A stretch of DNA of 57,927 bases from CAZDXB01 sp964509335 (lineage in GTDB: Bacteria > Bacteroidota > Ignavibacteria > Kapaibacteriales > UBA2268): positions 1 to 57,927 of the forward strand of contig CAZDXB010000019.1 in the NCBI GenBank assembly GCA_964509335.1, written 5' to 3'. The number at the start of each line of letters is the position of its first letter. Position 1 is the first letter of the stretch. A model generated the notes under the pieces. The model searched no databases and was not told the DNA's origin. It was given only the letters and a program-made list of their open reading frames with translations. Positions 1 through 9,460 of this stretch are shown here, piece by piece. The translations under genes were made by a program, and so were the position numbers.

Positions 1-3000
1 CGACTTTTACGCCGTATGCTACAAAATCGGAATTTACCGCGCTTATTTCGTTGCCGGATATCTTTAAATTGATGTTATGATAGCCGATGTCCGTTCCGGC
101 GTCGTTGCCGCCCGCGATTATACCGCCGGCGTCAATAGTTGCGGGCGTTCCCGCTTGGCTGCCTTCGCCTTTTCTGCCCATCGACTCGCCGCCGGTATAT
201 GTATATGCTCCGTCGCCGGTTACGTTGTATATTCTGTTGCCCGTTACTCCCTCGTCCTCAGTGAAACCTAAATATACGCCGGCTCGGCTTACGTCGTAGA
301 TTTTGTTATTCTTTATAACATTATTGGAGTTATAATATCTGAACCATTCGTTATGCATCTGTCTTAACAAAGCGCCCATTCCAATATCTACAACGCCGTA
401 TCCGAAGCCGCTTATCTCGTTGCCTTCTATCACGTTGTTGTGGCAAGGTATGGTGTCTAAATTATTCATATTCGTGCCTTCTTTGCCCTTTGGAGGTCGC
501 GCTCGCATAACTATAGCGGAGCTGTATCCGGTCCCCGGTTCGTCGTCGTCTTCTGCGAATTGAACCTGCGTGCCGACGGTGCGCGCGCCCGGAATATAAA
601 CGTGAGGAGTCAAGTCGCTGCCAGTAGCGTCTTTGTAATCATTCTCAAAGATACAGTTCTTGATAGCGATGTTCTTCGCGCCTTGTTTCATATAAATAGC
701 GTTATGGAAATACAGTTCGTCGTCGGTCGGCGTCTTCAAAACAAATCTTATCGACCTATTTATTCCGCCGTCGAATATGAAATAACCGTTCGATTTTGAG
801 TATTTATTAAGCTGGCTTGGAGGAACGGATAAAACAATAGCGTTCATATTGCTTGGATGGAAATTCTGTCCGAACAAAATTCCAATCCCGCTGCCGGTTT
901 GAATGTTAATAGTAACGCCGCCGTTCTCTCCGCCTCTCTCAACGGCTCTGTCGCTGGAAGGTTTGAATGTAACGGTGGCGCTGTCGCTCATTCCCGATAT
1001 GTATGAAGATAAATCAAGAGCCGGATCGTCGGGATTATAAAGGTCGCCTATTGTGTATTCTCTATCGGTAAATTCGAATATAACGTCGCCGGCTACTCCG
1101 TAATGGTAGAGTTCGTCAACGGCTTCCTGTATAGTTTCAAAATTCCTGTCGCCGCTACCGGTTTCGCCTATCGTGTAAGCGCCAATCAATCCTCGGTCAA
1201 CCGAGAATGTCTGGCAAACCTTCCTCATTGATTCCGGATTATCGTCGTAAGGAGAAACAACTCTTGTGCAAATCGTATAATCTCCAGTGTAAGGAGGAAC
1301 GAATTTCGTATCGCTCACTACGTCCGTAGTGTCGTATCTCGCTCCGGCGGCTAATACGTAATTCAAAACAGTATCTCTGAATACTACCTCGCCGGTTTCG
1401 TCGTAAGTTATCTTATAGAATATAGAATCGTTGTCAACGTCGTTAACGCCTTTATTTGTGAATCTTCCCATCGGATTAATAGGTCTTCCGGCGACAACTT
1501 CGTCGCTATCGGTTGGGAATACTACGCAAACGGCTCTTAGGTCCACTTCCTTAGCTATATTAAACAAGTAGTCGTCGCCGCCGCTTCTCGGAACTATATT
1601 GTTCGCCAAAGCCTGGTCCGTCGCGTCCAACAACTCTAAACTAGCTTTTAATTTATAATCGCCTACCGATTGAGGATAATAATATCCAAAATCGCTTAAG
1701 ACGATAGAACCGGCAGATTTCAATGAATCGTCGGTGTCTTCCCATTCGTCGCCGCCTTCCATTAACAAATTGTCGTCCATATCGTAAACTTCCACGTCAA
1801 CGCTGAAATTCGTGATTGAATTTAATCCTAAATTCGACACTTCGATTTCAAATTCAATTGGAACCAAAGGATACTTTTTCAGATGCTTTCTTTTAGGTTT
1901 CTTGATATCCGTAATGGCAATATCGTAAGGCAAAGCGATGTTGAATCTAGTGTCGTCTAAATTTACTGTGCCGACTTCGTCGATTATTAGCGAAGCGTCA
2001 ACAATATATTCGCCTGCGTCAAAGTCGTCGTAATTTGTTTGTAAATCTAATGTTCCGTCGTTGCCAAAACAAACGCCTGTTCCAACAGTAAAATCATATC
2101 TTGCCGAATCGCCGGTGAAATCGCCCGGGTCAACTTGAAAACCGTTGGAAGTGCCGTCGGTAGCTCTGTAAATAGTTTCGGGATTTTGGTCGGACGAGGG
2201 TCCGTAAATTCTGTATGTCAATAAAATATCGGGCATTCCGCCGTCGCGCGTAATAAATAACGCCGGATGGCGCTCTTCGTCGCCCGCTCCGCCGTAAACG
2301 GCGCCTTTGCGGAATATCTCGCCGCCGGAAGGATACGAACCCATTAGTTCCGGGTCGCCTTTACCGTAAATAAATGTTTTACCTACAGGAATATCGCCTC
2401 TGCTTGGATTGATATAATAATTATTCCTGTGACTTCCATAATGGAATTGAGACGGATTGCCGGGTTGTATTTGGATATAAGGCCCGTAGTATCTTACTCT
2501 ATGGCCGCCTATGAAAGCTCGACCGCTAGCCCAACTGCCGGACTCCCGAGGACCGTAGATAATCTCGATTTTGTTTGAAGACTCGTGGAGTCGAATCTGT
2601 CCGTCAATTTGTGGATGGCTCTGATAGTAACGAGAGGTATAACCGTTCCATTGAATTACTAATACGCGGCTTGGCGCCGAGCCTTGGACCTCGTAATATA
2701 TACCTCCGCGAGTATAACCGTCGCGCGAATACCAACCAATCGTGTTGTATCCAGTGTAATAATAACCCGGGGTTGGATTAAGATAATATCCTCTATATCC
2801 CAAAGTCATATACCCGTTGCAGTTTACGTAACAGTAAGTGAAGTTTTGGTTATCCAATTGAAAAGTAAAAGGAAAATTAAGCCTACGGGTATTATCGTCG
2901 CCTCTGGTTAAGTAAGTTCCAGATATCGATTCCCACGTTCCGTCTTTTTCGTCCATCTCTATTTCGTAGAGAGTTTGAGAATTAGCGGCTAAGCTTCCTA

Positions 3001-3043
3001 GCAGAAGCGCCGTCGTTACTAGAATAAGTTTTAAGTATTTCAT
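1..3043 (-). CDS. Secreted right-handed beta-helix protein, C-terminus off the left edge
   Basis: An uninterrupted minus-strand frame runs from the ATG at 3043 to base 1, about 1014 codons, so only the C-terminus is missing. The N-terminus is a Sec signal peptide (MKYLKLILV, then a hydrophobic run to about residue 22). About 200 residues rich in Tyr, Gly and Asn follow (YCYVNCNGYMTLGYRGYY), typical of extracellular domains in Ignavibacteria-like genomes. Two immunoglobulin-like stretches come next (around DIAITDIKKPKRK and VVFPTDSDEVVAG). From about residue 630 the phrase GSGDRNFETIQEAVDEL opens a parallel beta-helix region with repeated Asn-turn rungs (NVIEGNEISGFGYG, NVIKNNKIYDVSRAGVY). It is probably exported and surface-attached; a T9SS tail would be expected in the missing part. 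No enzymatic residues are recognisable. Confidence 0.8.
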   Translation of the reverse strand, partial: MKYLKLILVTTALLLGSLAANSQTLYEIEMDEKDGTWESISGTYLTRGDDNTRRLNFPFTFQLDNQNFTYCYVNCNGYMTLGYRGYYLNPTPGYYYTGYNTIGWYSRDGYTRGGIYYEVQGSAPSRVLVIQWNGYTSRYYQSHPQIDGQIRLHESSNKIEIIYGPRESGSWASGRAFIGGHRVRYYGPYIQIQPGNPSQFHYGSHRNNYYINPSRGDIPVGKTFIYGKGDPELMGSYPSGGEIFRKGAVYGGAGDEERHPALFITRDGGMPDILLTYRIYGPSSDQNPETIYRATDGTSNGFQVDPGDFTGDSARYDFTVGTGVCFGNDGTLDLQTNYDDFDAGEYIVDASLIIDEVGTVNLDDTRFNIALPYDIAITDIKKPKRKHLKKYPLVPIEFEIEVSNLGLNSITNFSVDVEVYDMDDNLLMEGGDEWEDTDDSLKSAGSIVLSDFGYYYPQSVGDYKLKASLELLDATDQALANNIVPRSGGDDYLFNIAKEVDLRAVCVVFPTDSDEVVAGRPINPMGRFTNKGVNDVDNDSIFYKITYDETGEVVFRDTVLNYVLAAGARYDTTDVVSDTKFVPPYTGDYTICTRVVSPYDDNPESMRKVCQTFSVDRGLIGAYTIGETGSGDRNFETIQEAVDELYHYGVAGDVIFEFTDREYTIGDLYNPDDPALDLSSYISGMSDSATVTFKPSSDRAVERGGENGGVTINIQTGSGIGILFGQNFHPSNMNAIVLSVPPSQLNKYSKSNGYFIFDGGINRSIRFVLKTPTDDELYFHNAIYMKQGAKNIAIKNCIFENDYKDATGSDLTPHVYIPGARTVGTQVQFAEDDDEPGTGYSSAIVMRARPPKGKEGTNMNNLDTIPCHNNVIEGNEISGFGYGVVDIGMGALLRQMHNEWFRYYNSNNVIKNNKIYDVSRAGVYLGFTEDEGVTGNRIYNVTGDGAYTYTGGESMGRKGEGSQAGTPATIDAGGIIAGGNDAGTDIGYHNINLKISGNEISAVNSDFVAYGVKV

Positions 3044-3680
3044 TTTAATACTCCTCTTTACATTAATTGTTTGACTATATTTAAAATTTGTACGTTAGCG
3101 ACGCGAAACTCCAAATTTGAGTCCGGAACTTTGGCTTTTAAATCCATTAGCAATTTAAATAATTCAAAATTTTTTCGCGCTTGGTAAGCGCGTTCCTATA
3201 TTATTTCTCCCTAAAACCCCCATAATTTATTTATAAAAACGTTCGTCAGTATTAAATGTTTGTAAATGATGACATCTGTTATCTTTAATTTAATAATATT
3301 TTTTATTTTATATCCCTTTTTTATTACAACTTTAAGAACAAATCATTTCCTTATTTGAACCTTAACTAGATAGACACATTAAACGTTAAAACGTCTCAAA
3401 GATTATTTAGTCGTTTTCAAGAATATGCAATAGTATAAATTAACGTTTTAACATAGTATTTATTTAGGGGGTCGTTTTTATATAACGAGGCGCAGCCATT
3501 AAGTTTCCAAATATTAACGGCATGAGTTTGTCTGCGGCTACGAGCGTCTTAAGTAAAAAAATCGCCGTCGTAATTATTGACCGCTTAGTAACTCAAGATA
3601 ATCATTGTTCGCAACCGAAAACTAAAACTAACAATAAATCAATTGATATAAAGAAGTTAAACCAACTTCGTCTATTATGA
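3044..3680. other. AT-rich intergenic region, no gene recognised
   Basis: About 640 bases lie between two minus-strand genes. A perfect 7-bp inverted repeat with a 3-base loop (CGCGCTT GGT AAGCGCG, 3176-3192) is the only clear structure, and it has no T-run on the expected side. The rest is AT-rich and should carry the promoter of the beta-helix gene next to 3043 and the 3' end of the upstream hydrolase transcript. No coding fragment was convincing. Confidence 0.5.
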
Positions 3681-5432
3681 TCATTTCTTTCTAGTCGGTA
3701 TCGTAAGTTTTGAAGGATAATCCGAGTTATGCCACAACTGGACTTCCGCCTTTTTAGCTTCCTCGGGCGTTTCGTAAGAAACGTCGCCGCCAGAACAGTA
3801 GTTCTTTTGGAAGTAGGGAGAATTTAAAGCGCCTACAACGAGCCTTATTCTGCTCCCTTTCAAAATTTTTCTCGAAGTGAAATGGAAAGTGTCGAATTCG
3901 TATAAATCCACCTCGCCGCTTCTTACTAGTTCGGCTTTCTCCAGAGAATTTCTAAATCGCGCTCTCAAAAAAGCCGAAGTTAGATACAAGCATTCGCCGT
4001 TCGGGCGTATTTCGTAAAGAATCGCTTCGAAGTCGGCGTCGGGAACGTTCATAGATATATAAGCTTCCAATTTTGCTTTCCCCGTAAAACATAAATCGTT
4101 TTTCAGTGGAGCCGAGTGATAAACCAGCTTATCCGGCGCGAAAGATTCCGATTCTTCGCGCCAAGAGAAATCTATCATCTGGTCTAATAATCTATACTCC
4201 GAATATGTCTTGTCCAATGGGTCGTAAACAAATCTGTCGGGCGTTTCGTTTTTGGGTTGTTCGCTTCCCAAAAAACCCGAGTTAAAAACGTCGCTCGCCT
4301 TAGAATTTTCGGAACTCAGATAAAACTCCTCGCTCGATTTAGATAAGTCTTTTAAACTCGGCGAATAAATCCACTCGTCGCTCTGCATTTCGTAGCAAGC
4401 AACCTTGTCTTTAAGAAACGCGGGGCGGTCGGCGCCTTTGAAAATCCAGTCGAACCATTGCAAATGCAATTCGTTCATATCGAGCTTCGAGCTTTCGTCG
4501 AATGTCATATTTTGATATTGTAGCTTCGGTCTCCTCGTGCCGCCGTGATTCCAAGGACCCGCTACGAAGTATAGTTTGTCTTTAGCATCTTCGGAAGCGT
4601 ATTTGATATAGTTTTCATAGTAATGTAGCGTTCCGCGCTGGTCGTCGTCGAAATGCCCCGTGATAATCAGCAAAGGAAGGTTGATATTCGCGTAGTCGCT
4701 TTTATCGGGAAGAATAGATTTATAAAATTCGTCAAACTTCGTATGGCTAATCCAATTCTGAAAATTCGGGTCGTTCCCGAGACCCGATATAGAATCCAAT
4801 TTGCAGTATGGGACTTCGCCGTAGAATATCTTTTCGAATATGCAATTCCAGTAATCAAAATCAACGAACATATTTCTTCTGATAGCGTTTCCGTCCGTAT
4901 AAGTAAGCCATTGGGTATTATAGGTGTAAAATATATTGTTCTGCATCGGGAAATCGACTCCCGGGCAAACTGTAGCCGTTGGAACCGCCGTTTTCAGCGA
5001 CGGCGGATTTTCTTTTAATATCAGCCATTGAACCATTCCGACGTATGAGCCGCCGAACATACCGACTCTCCCGTCGCTCCAATCTTGCTTAGCTATCCAT
5101 TGACAAATGGCGTAACCGTCCTTTCCGTCGTTAACGAACGGTTCGAACTCGCCTTCAGAATCGCCTCTACCGCGGCAATTGGCTATAACTACCGCGTAGC
5201 CGTTACTGGCAAAGAACCTAGCGTCGTTGTAAACTCCGTCGCTTGTGTAGGGCGTAAAAGCGAATATAGTAGGGACTTTACGCTCTAAACCGGACGGCAG
5301 ATAAACGTCCGCGCTTAACTCAATTCCGTCTTGAGATTCTATTTTTTTGTCGAGATAAACATCTAGGTCTTGAGCGAAGGCGCAGAGGAAATTTAGTAAC
5401 AGCGTCAGCGAGATAACGTACGATTTTTTCAT
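3681..5432 (-). CDS. Secreted CocE/NonD family hydrolase (X-Pro dipeptidyl-peptidase S15 fold)
   Basis: This 583-residue protein has a signal peptide ending near CAFAQ (residue 21). An alpha/beta-hydrolase domain follows, with nucleophile Ser129 in GGSYVG, an acid residue in the Asp262-264 cluster after LLIITGHF, and His296 in GPWNHGG. This matches the Ser-Asp-His triad spacing of cocaine esterase-type enzymes. The C-terminal third (from about residue 410) has the jelly-roll domain of the family (LVYHSAPLKNDLCFTGKAKLEAYI, then LYEFDTFHFTSRKILKGSRIRLVV). Family members cleave acyl ester or amide bonds, often at X-Pro peptides; the substrate here is unknown. No T9SS tail is visible, so it is probably periplasmic. 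It stands alone, transcribed toward the beta-helix gene. Confidence 0.88.
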   Translation of the reverse strand: MKKSYVISLTLLLNFLCAFAQDLDVYLDKKIESQDGIELSADVYLPSGLERKVPTIFAFTPYTSDGVYNDARFFASNGYAVVIANCRGRGDSEGEFEPFVNDGKDGYAICQWIAKQDWSDGRVGMFGGSYVGMVQWLILKENPPSLKTAVPTATVCPGVDFPMQNNIFYTYNTQWLTYTDGNAIRRNMFVDFDYWNCIFEKIFYGEVPYCKLDSISGLGNDPNFQNWISHTKFDEFYKSILPDKSDYANINLPLLIITGHFDDDQRGTLHYYENYIKYASEDAKDKLYFVAGPWNHGGTRRPKLQYQNMTFDESSKLDMNELHLQWFDWIFKGADRPAFLKDKVACYEMQSDEWIYSPSLKDLSKSSEEFYLSSENSKASDVFNSGFLGSEQPKNETPDRFVYDPLDKTYSEYRLLDQMIDFSWREESESFAPDKLVYHSAPLKNDLCFTGKAKLEAYISMNVPDADFEAILYEIRPNGECLYLTSAFLRARFRNSLEKAELVRSGEVDLYEFDTFHFTSRKILKGSRIRLVVGALNSPYFQKNYCSGGDVSYETPEEAKKAEVQLWHNSDYPSKLTIPTRKK

Positions 5433-5528
5433 AAGTCTTCGTTAAATATGATTCAACAAACGTTTAAATTTACGAAATATAAATTTTTTAAAGCAAATCT
5501 AAATTGAACGCTAAACTCATTCCTTTGG

Positions 5529-5558
5529 CTCATTCCGAAATTGTAATTTCGGAATGAG
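5529..5558. repeat. Perfect palindrome upstream of nifJ
   Basis: CTCATTCCGAAATT and AATTTCGGAATGAG form a 14-bp perfect stem around a 2-base centre. Partial copies (ctcattcc at 5517, tttcgggatgag at 5569) flank it. It lies between the divergent hydrolase and nifJ genes and has no T-run, so it is either a dispersed palindromic repeat or an operator. A similar GAAA/TTTC hairpin occurs at 33338-33365. The rest of 5433-5783 is AT-rich, with a TATAAT-like box at 5760-5765 and the nifJ ribosome site GGGAGAG at 5772-5778. Confidence 0.6.
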
Positions 5559-5783
5559 GAGAAATCTATTTCGGGATGAGCAGTAAACTAGCGAGTTGTG
5601 AAGAAAAACAGCAAGATATTTCATTTCGCCTAAAAATAATATAATAATAAAGTTAAAACAATACGAACGCAAAAAACGCTCGCGTCAATTCGTAATTTTA
5701 CAAAATTCTTATTAAATTTGTAATTCTAACTTTTTCTACGAAAAAGCATTTACGTTTTATATAATAGATATGGGAGAGACTTT

Positions 5784-8700
5784 ATGAGTGAGAAGAGATT
5801 TGCAACAATCGATGGAAACGAAGCCGCGTCATACGTGGCGTATCGAACAAACGAAGTTTGCGCAATTTATCCGATTACTCCTTCGTCGTCGATGGGAGAG
5901 TTGGCTGACGAATGGGCGGCTAAAGGCGTAAAAAATATTTTCGGAACTGTTCCGAACGTAACAGAGATGCAGAGCGAAGGAGGCGCCGCCGGAGCGGTTC
6001 ACGGCTCTTTGCAAGCGGGAGCTTTAACAACCACTTTTACCGCTTCTCAAGGATTGCTTCTTAAAATACCTAATATGTTCAAAATAGCCGGCGAATTAAC
6101 GCCGACGGTATTTAATATAAGCGCGAGAACCTTAGCGACGCACGCTTTATCGATATTCGGCGACCACTCCGACGTTATGGCTGCCAGAAGCACCGGATTC
6201 GGGTTTCTTGCCGGCGGTTCGGTTCAGGAAGTTATGGACATAAGTTTAATCGCCCAAGCGGCTAGCTTGGAATCGAGAATACCTTTCGTCAACTTTTTCG
6301 ACGGCTTCAGAACTTCTAGCGAAGTCTCGAAAATCGAGATGCTTTCCGACGAAGTTATGAAAGAAATGGTTAGCGACGAACTCGTCGAAGCGCACAGAAA
6401 AAGGGCTTTGACGCCGGACAGACCGGTATTAAGAGGCACCGCGCAAAATCCCGACCACTTCTTCCAAAATCGCGAAACAATAAATAAATTTTACGAAGCC
6501 TGCCCCGACATCGTAGAAAAAGTAATGAAGAAGTTCAAAGAACTGACGGGCAGGGAATACAAACTATTCCAATACGAAGGACATCCCGAAGCGGAGAGAG
6601 TAATCGTATTGATGACTTCCGGCGTCGAAACGGCGCACGAAACAGTAGATTATTTAGTCGATAAAGGCGAAAAAGTCGGCGTTCTCAAGGTAAGATTGTT
6701 CAGACCGTTTAGTATAAAACGCTTTATGGAAGCTTTGCCGGCGACTACGAAATCCGTAGCCGTTCTAGATAGAACGAAAGAACCCGGAGCGCCGGGCGAA
6801 CCTTTATACTTGGACTGCGTTAACGCTTTGAACGAAGGTCTATTAGAAGGCTACGGCGAACTTAAGACTATGCCGAAAATCGTCGGCGGTCGTTACGGAT
6901 TATCTTCATTCGAGTTTACTCCGGCAATGATTAAATCCGTATTCGACAACTTAGACAATGAAAAACCTAAGAACCATTTCACGGTTGGAATTAAAGACGA
7001 CGTTAGCGACACTAGTTTGGATTTCGACAAGGATTTCCACACCGAATCCGACGACGTAATAAGAGCGCTATTCTACGGACTCGGCGCCGACGGAACCGTT
7101 GGAGCCAACAAGAACTCGATAAAAATTATCGGAGAAAATACCGACAATTACGCACAAGGCTACTTTGTTTACGACTCGAAGAAAGCCGGCGCTTTGACCG
7201 TATCGCACTTAAGATTCGGACCGAAGCCGATTAAATCAACTTACTTGGTTTCCAAAGCTAACTTCGTCGGCTGCCACCAAACGGTATTTCTAGAAAAATA
7301 CGATATGCTCAAAAACCTCGCCGACGGCGGCGTTTTCTTGGTAAACGCTCCTTTCGCGCCGGACGAACTTTGGGATAAATTGCCGAAGACGGTTCAAAAA
7401 CAATTAATAGAAAAGAAAGCGAAATTATATACTATCGACGCCCAAGAAGTCGCCGAGAAGAGCGGAATGGGTAGAAGAATCAACACGATAATGCAAACTT
7501 GCTTCTTCGCTATTTCCGGCGTTCTGCCGAGAGACGAAGCCATAGAGCAAATTAAAGACGCAATAAAGAAAACCTACGCCAGAAAAGGCGACGAAGTGGT
7601 AAAAATGAATATCACCGCCGTAAACAATACTTTGGAACACTTGCACGAAGTCAAAGTCCCCGATAGCGTATCGGCTGATTTCGATATCAAACCGCCTGTC
7701 CCGGATTACGCGCCTGATTACGTAAAAGACGTTTTAGGCGAAATCATAGCTTTCAGAGGCGACGAACTGCCTGTTAGCGCGTTCCCTTGCGACGGAACTT
7801 TCCCAACGGCGACGACTCAATACGAAAAACGAAACATCGCTCTCGAACTTCCTGTCTTGGAACCCGATTTATGCATCCAATGCGGAAAATGCGCTTTGGT
7901 TTGCCCGCACGCCACCTTGCGAACCAAAGTTTTCGACCCGAAATATATGGAAGACGCGCCGCCTACTTTCAAGGCGATGGACGCTCGCGACAAAGCTTGG
8001 AAGGGAATGAAATACGCTATTCAAGTGGCGCCGGAAGACTGCACCGGTTGCGGAGTTTGCGTCGAAATTTGCCCGGCGAAAGATAAAAAAGAACCGAGCA
8101 GAAAAGCTTTAAATATGGAGCCGCAGATGCCGCTTAGAGAACAAGAAGCGGAGAATTGGGACTTCTTCCTTAAACTGCCGGATATCGACCGTTCGAAACT
8201 AAAAGTTACGAAAATTCAACATCAACAATTGCAAAGGCCCTTGTTTGAATTTTCCGGCGCTTGCGCGGGATGCGGCGAAACTCCATACGTAAAATTAATG
8301 TCTCAGCTTTTCGGCGACAGAGCCATCATAGCGAACGCGACTGGTTGCTCTTCAATTTACGGAGGAAACTTGCCAACCAATCCTTGGGCTAAAGACGATA
8401 ACGACAGAGGACCGACTTGGTCTAATTCTCTTTTCGAAGACAACGCCGAATTCGGTTTCGGATTTAGATTAGCTATCGACAAACAAAAAGAAGTCGCTTA
8501 TAATATGCTGCAAAGACTTGCATCGACTATCGGCGACGACTTAGTCAAAGAATTAATCGAAGCCGACCAGTCGGACGAAGAAGGGATAGCTAAGCAAAGA
8601 GAACGAGTAGCCGCCTTGAAAGATAAAATCAAGGATATGAATACATTAGAAGCCAGAAGGCTAACGGCGGTCGCCGACTATTTAGTAAAGAAAAGCGTTT

Positions 8701-9353
8701 GGATTGTCGGCGGAGACGGCTGGGCTTACGACATCGGCTACGGAGGTTTAGACCACGTTATCGCGCTTGGTCGGGACGTTAACTTGCTAGTTCTCGATAC
8801 AGAAGTTTATTCTAACACCGGCGGTCAATCCTCAAAAGCGACGCCTTTGAGCGCCGTTGCTAAATTCGCCTCCGACGGCAAGCCCGTCGAAAAGAAAGAT
8901 TTGGGTCTAATGGCGATGGCTTACGGCAACGTTTATGTCGGTTCGGTCGCAATGGGCGCTAACGATATGCAAACATTGAAAACGTTTATAGAAGCGGAAG
9001 CATACAACGGACCTTCAATAATCTTAGCTTACAGTCATTGTATAGCCCACGGAATCGATATGGAAAAACCAAACGCTCATCAAAAAATGGCGGTCGATTC
9101 TGGAAAATGGCTGTTGTATCGCTACAATCCGGAAAATTGGAAACAAGGCAAAAATCCGTTAACGCTCGACACCAAAAAAATAAAAATGCCCGTATCTGAA
9201 TATATGGACGCGGAAACGAGATTCAGAATCCTCAAGAAAACGAATCCGGATGCCGCTAAAATGTATTACAAAGAAGCCCAAGAGCTTGTTGAAAGAAGAT
9301 ATGAATACTATAAGTATTTAGCGGATAGAAAATTCAACGGCAACGGCAAATAA
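5784..9353 (+). CDS. nifJ: Pyruvate:ferredoxin (flavodoxin) oxidoreductase
   Basis: This 1189-residue protein is the full single-chain homodimeric form. It interconverts pyruvate plus CoA with acetyl-CoA, CO2 and reduced ferredoxin in the cytoplasm. Domains in order: N-terminal pyrimidine-binding TPP domain (YPITPSSSMGE near residue 31), transketolase C-like domain, gamma domain, then a two-cluster ferredoxin insert with CIQCGKC from Cys697 and CTGCGVC from Cys753. The C-terminal TPP-pyrophosphate domain has a further cluster motif (CAGCGETPY from Cys827) and the Mg/TPP motif GGDGWAYDIGYGG. The start is supported by GGGAGAG five bases upstream. The next gene is a dihydroorotate-dehydrogenase-like flavoprotein, and korAB follow. 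Confidence 0.97.
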   Translation: MSEKRFATIDGNEAASYVAYRTNEVCAIYPITPSSSMGELADEWAAKGVKNIFGTVPNVTEMQSEGGAAGAVHGSLQAGALTTTFTASQGLLLKIPNMFKIAGELTPTVFNISARTLATHALSIFGDHSDVMAARSTGFGFLAGGSVQEVMDISLIAQAASLESRIPFVNFFDGFRTSSEVSKIEMLSDEVMKEMVSDELVEAHRKRALTPDRPVLRGTAQNPDHFFQNRETINKFYEACPDIVEKVMKKFKELTGREYKLFQYEGHPEAERVIVLMTSGVETAHETVDYLVDKGEKVGVLKVRLFRPFSIKRFMEALPATTKSVAVLDRTKEPGAPGEPLYLDCVNALNEGLLEGYGELKTMPKIVGGRYGLSSFEFTPAMIKSVFDNLDNEKPKNHFTVGIKDDVSDTSLDFDKDFHTESDDVIRALFYGLGADGTVGANKNSIKIIGENTDNYAQGYFVYDSKKAGALTVSHLRFGPKPIKSTYLVSKANFVGCHQTVFLEKYDMLKNLADGGVFLVNAPFAPDELWDKLPKTVQKQLIEKKAKLYTIDAQEVAEKSGMGRRINTIMQTCFFAISGVLPRDEAIEQIKDAIKKTYARKGDEVVKMNITAVNNTLEHLHEVKVPDSVSADFDIKPPVPDYAPDYVKDVLGEIIAFRGDELPVSAFPCDGTFPTATTQYEKRNIALELPVLEPDLCIQCGKCALVCPHATLRTKVFDPKYMEDAPPTFKAMDARDKAWKGMKYAIQVAPEDCTGCGVCVEICPAKDKKEPSRKALNMEPQMPLREQEAENWDFFLKLPDIDRSKLKVTKIQHQQLQRPLFEFSGACAGCGETPYVKLMSQLFGDRAIIANATGCSSIYGGNLPTNPWAKDDNDRGPTWSNSLFEDNAEFGFGFRLAIDKQKEVAYNMLQRLASTIGDDLVKELIEADQSDEEGIAKQRERVAALKDKIKDMNTLEARRLTAVADYLVKKSVWIVGGDGWAYDIGYGGLDHVIALGRDVNLLVLDTEVYSNTGGQSSKATPLSAVAKFASDGKPVEKKDLGLMAMAYGNVYVGSVAMGANDMQTLKTFIEAEAYNGPSIILAYSHCIAHGIDMEKPNAHQKMAVDSGKWLLYRYNPENWKQGKNPLTLDTKKIKMPVSEYMDAETRFRILKKTNPDAAKMYYKEAQELVERRYEYYKYLADRKFNGNGK

Positions 9354-9372
9354 AACCAAAGCGTTTTTAGGA

Positions 9373-9400
9373 GCGGAGCCGGCTTAATATTCGGCTCCGC
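9373..9400 (+). other. GC-rich hairpin between nifJ and the downstream flavoprotein gene
   Basis: GCGGAGCCG and CGGCTCCGC form a 9-bp stem around a 10-base AT-rich loop, 20 bases past the nifJ stop. No T-run follows, so it is more likely a processing or mRNA-stabilising hairpin than a terminator. The genes on either side may still be cotranscribed. Confidence 0.5.
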
Positions 9401-9460
9401 CGCCTAACCAGCGATTAACGAAAGAAATATACTAATATTAATAAACAATCGGAGAAGAAA

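Noticed and set aside
87..2911. Plus-strand open frames over the beta-helix gene
   Set aside because: They are shadows of a continuous 1014-codon minus-strand frame with a signal peptide and recognisable fold.
3176..3192. Hairpin CGCGCTT-GGT-AAGCGCG as terminator
   Set aside because: It lacks a T-run on the side needed for the minus-strand genes and is not at a gene end.
3485..3680. Plus-strand open frame of about 64 codons near the end of the first long intergenic region
   Set aside because: No family resemblance, no start signal, and codon use unlike neighbouring genes; it ends against the hydrolase stop.
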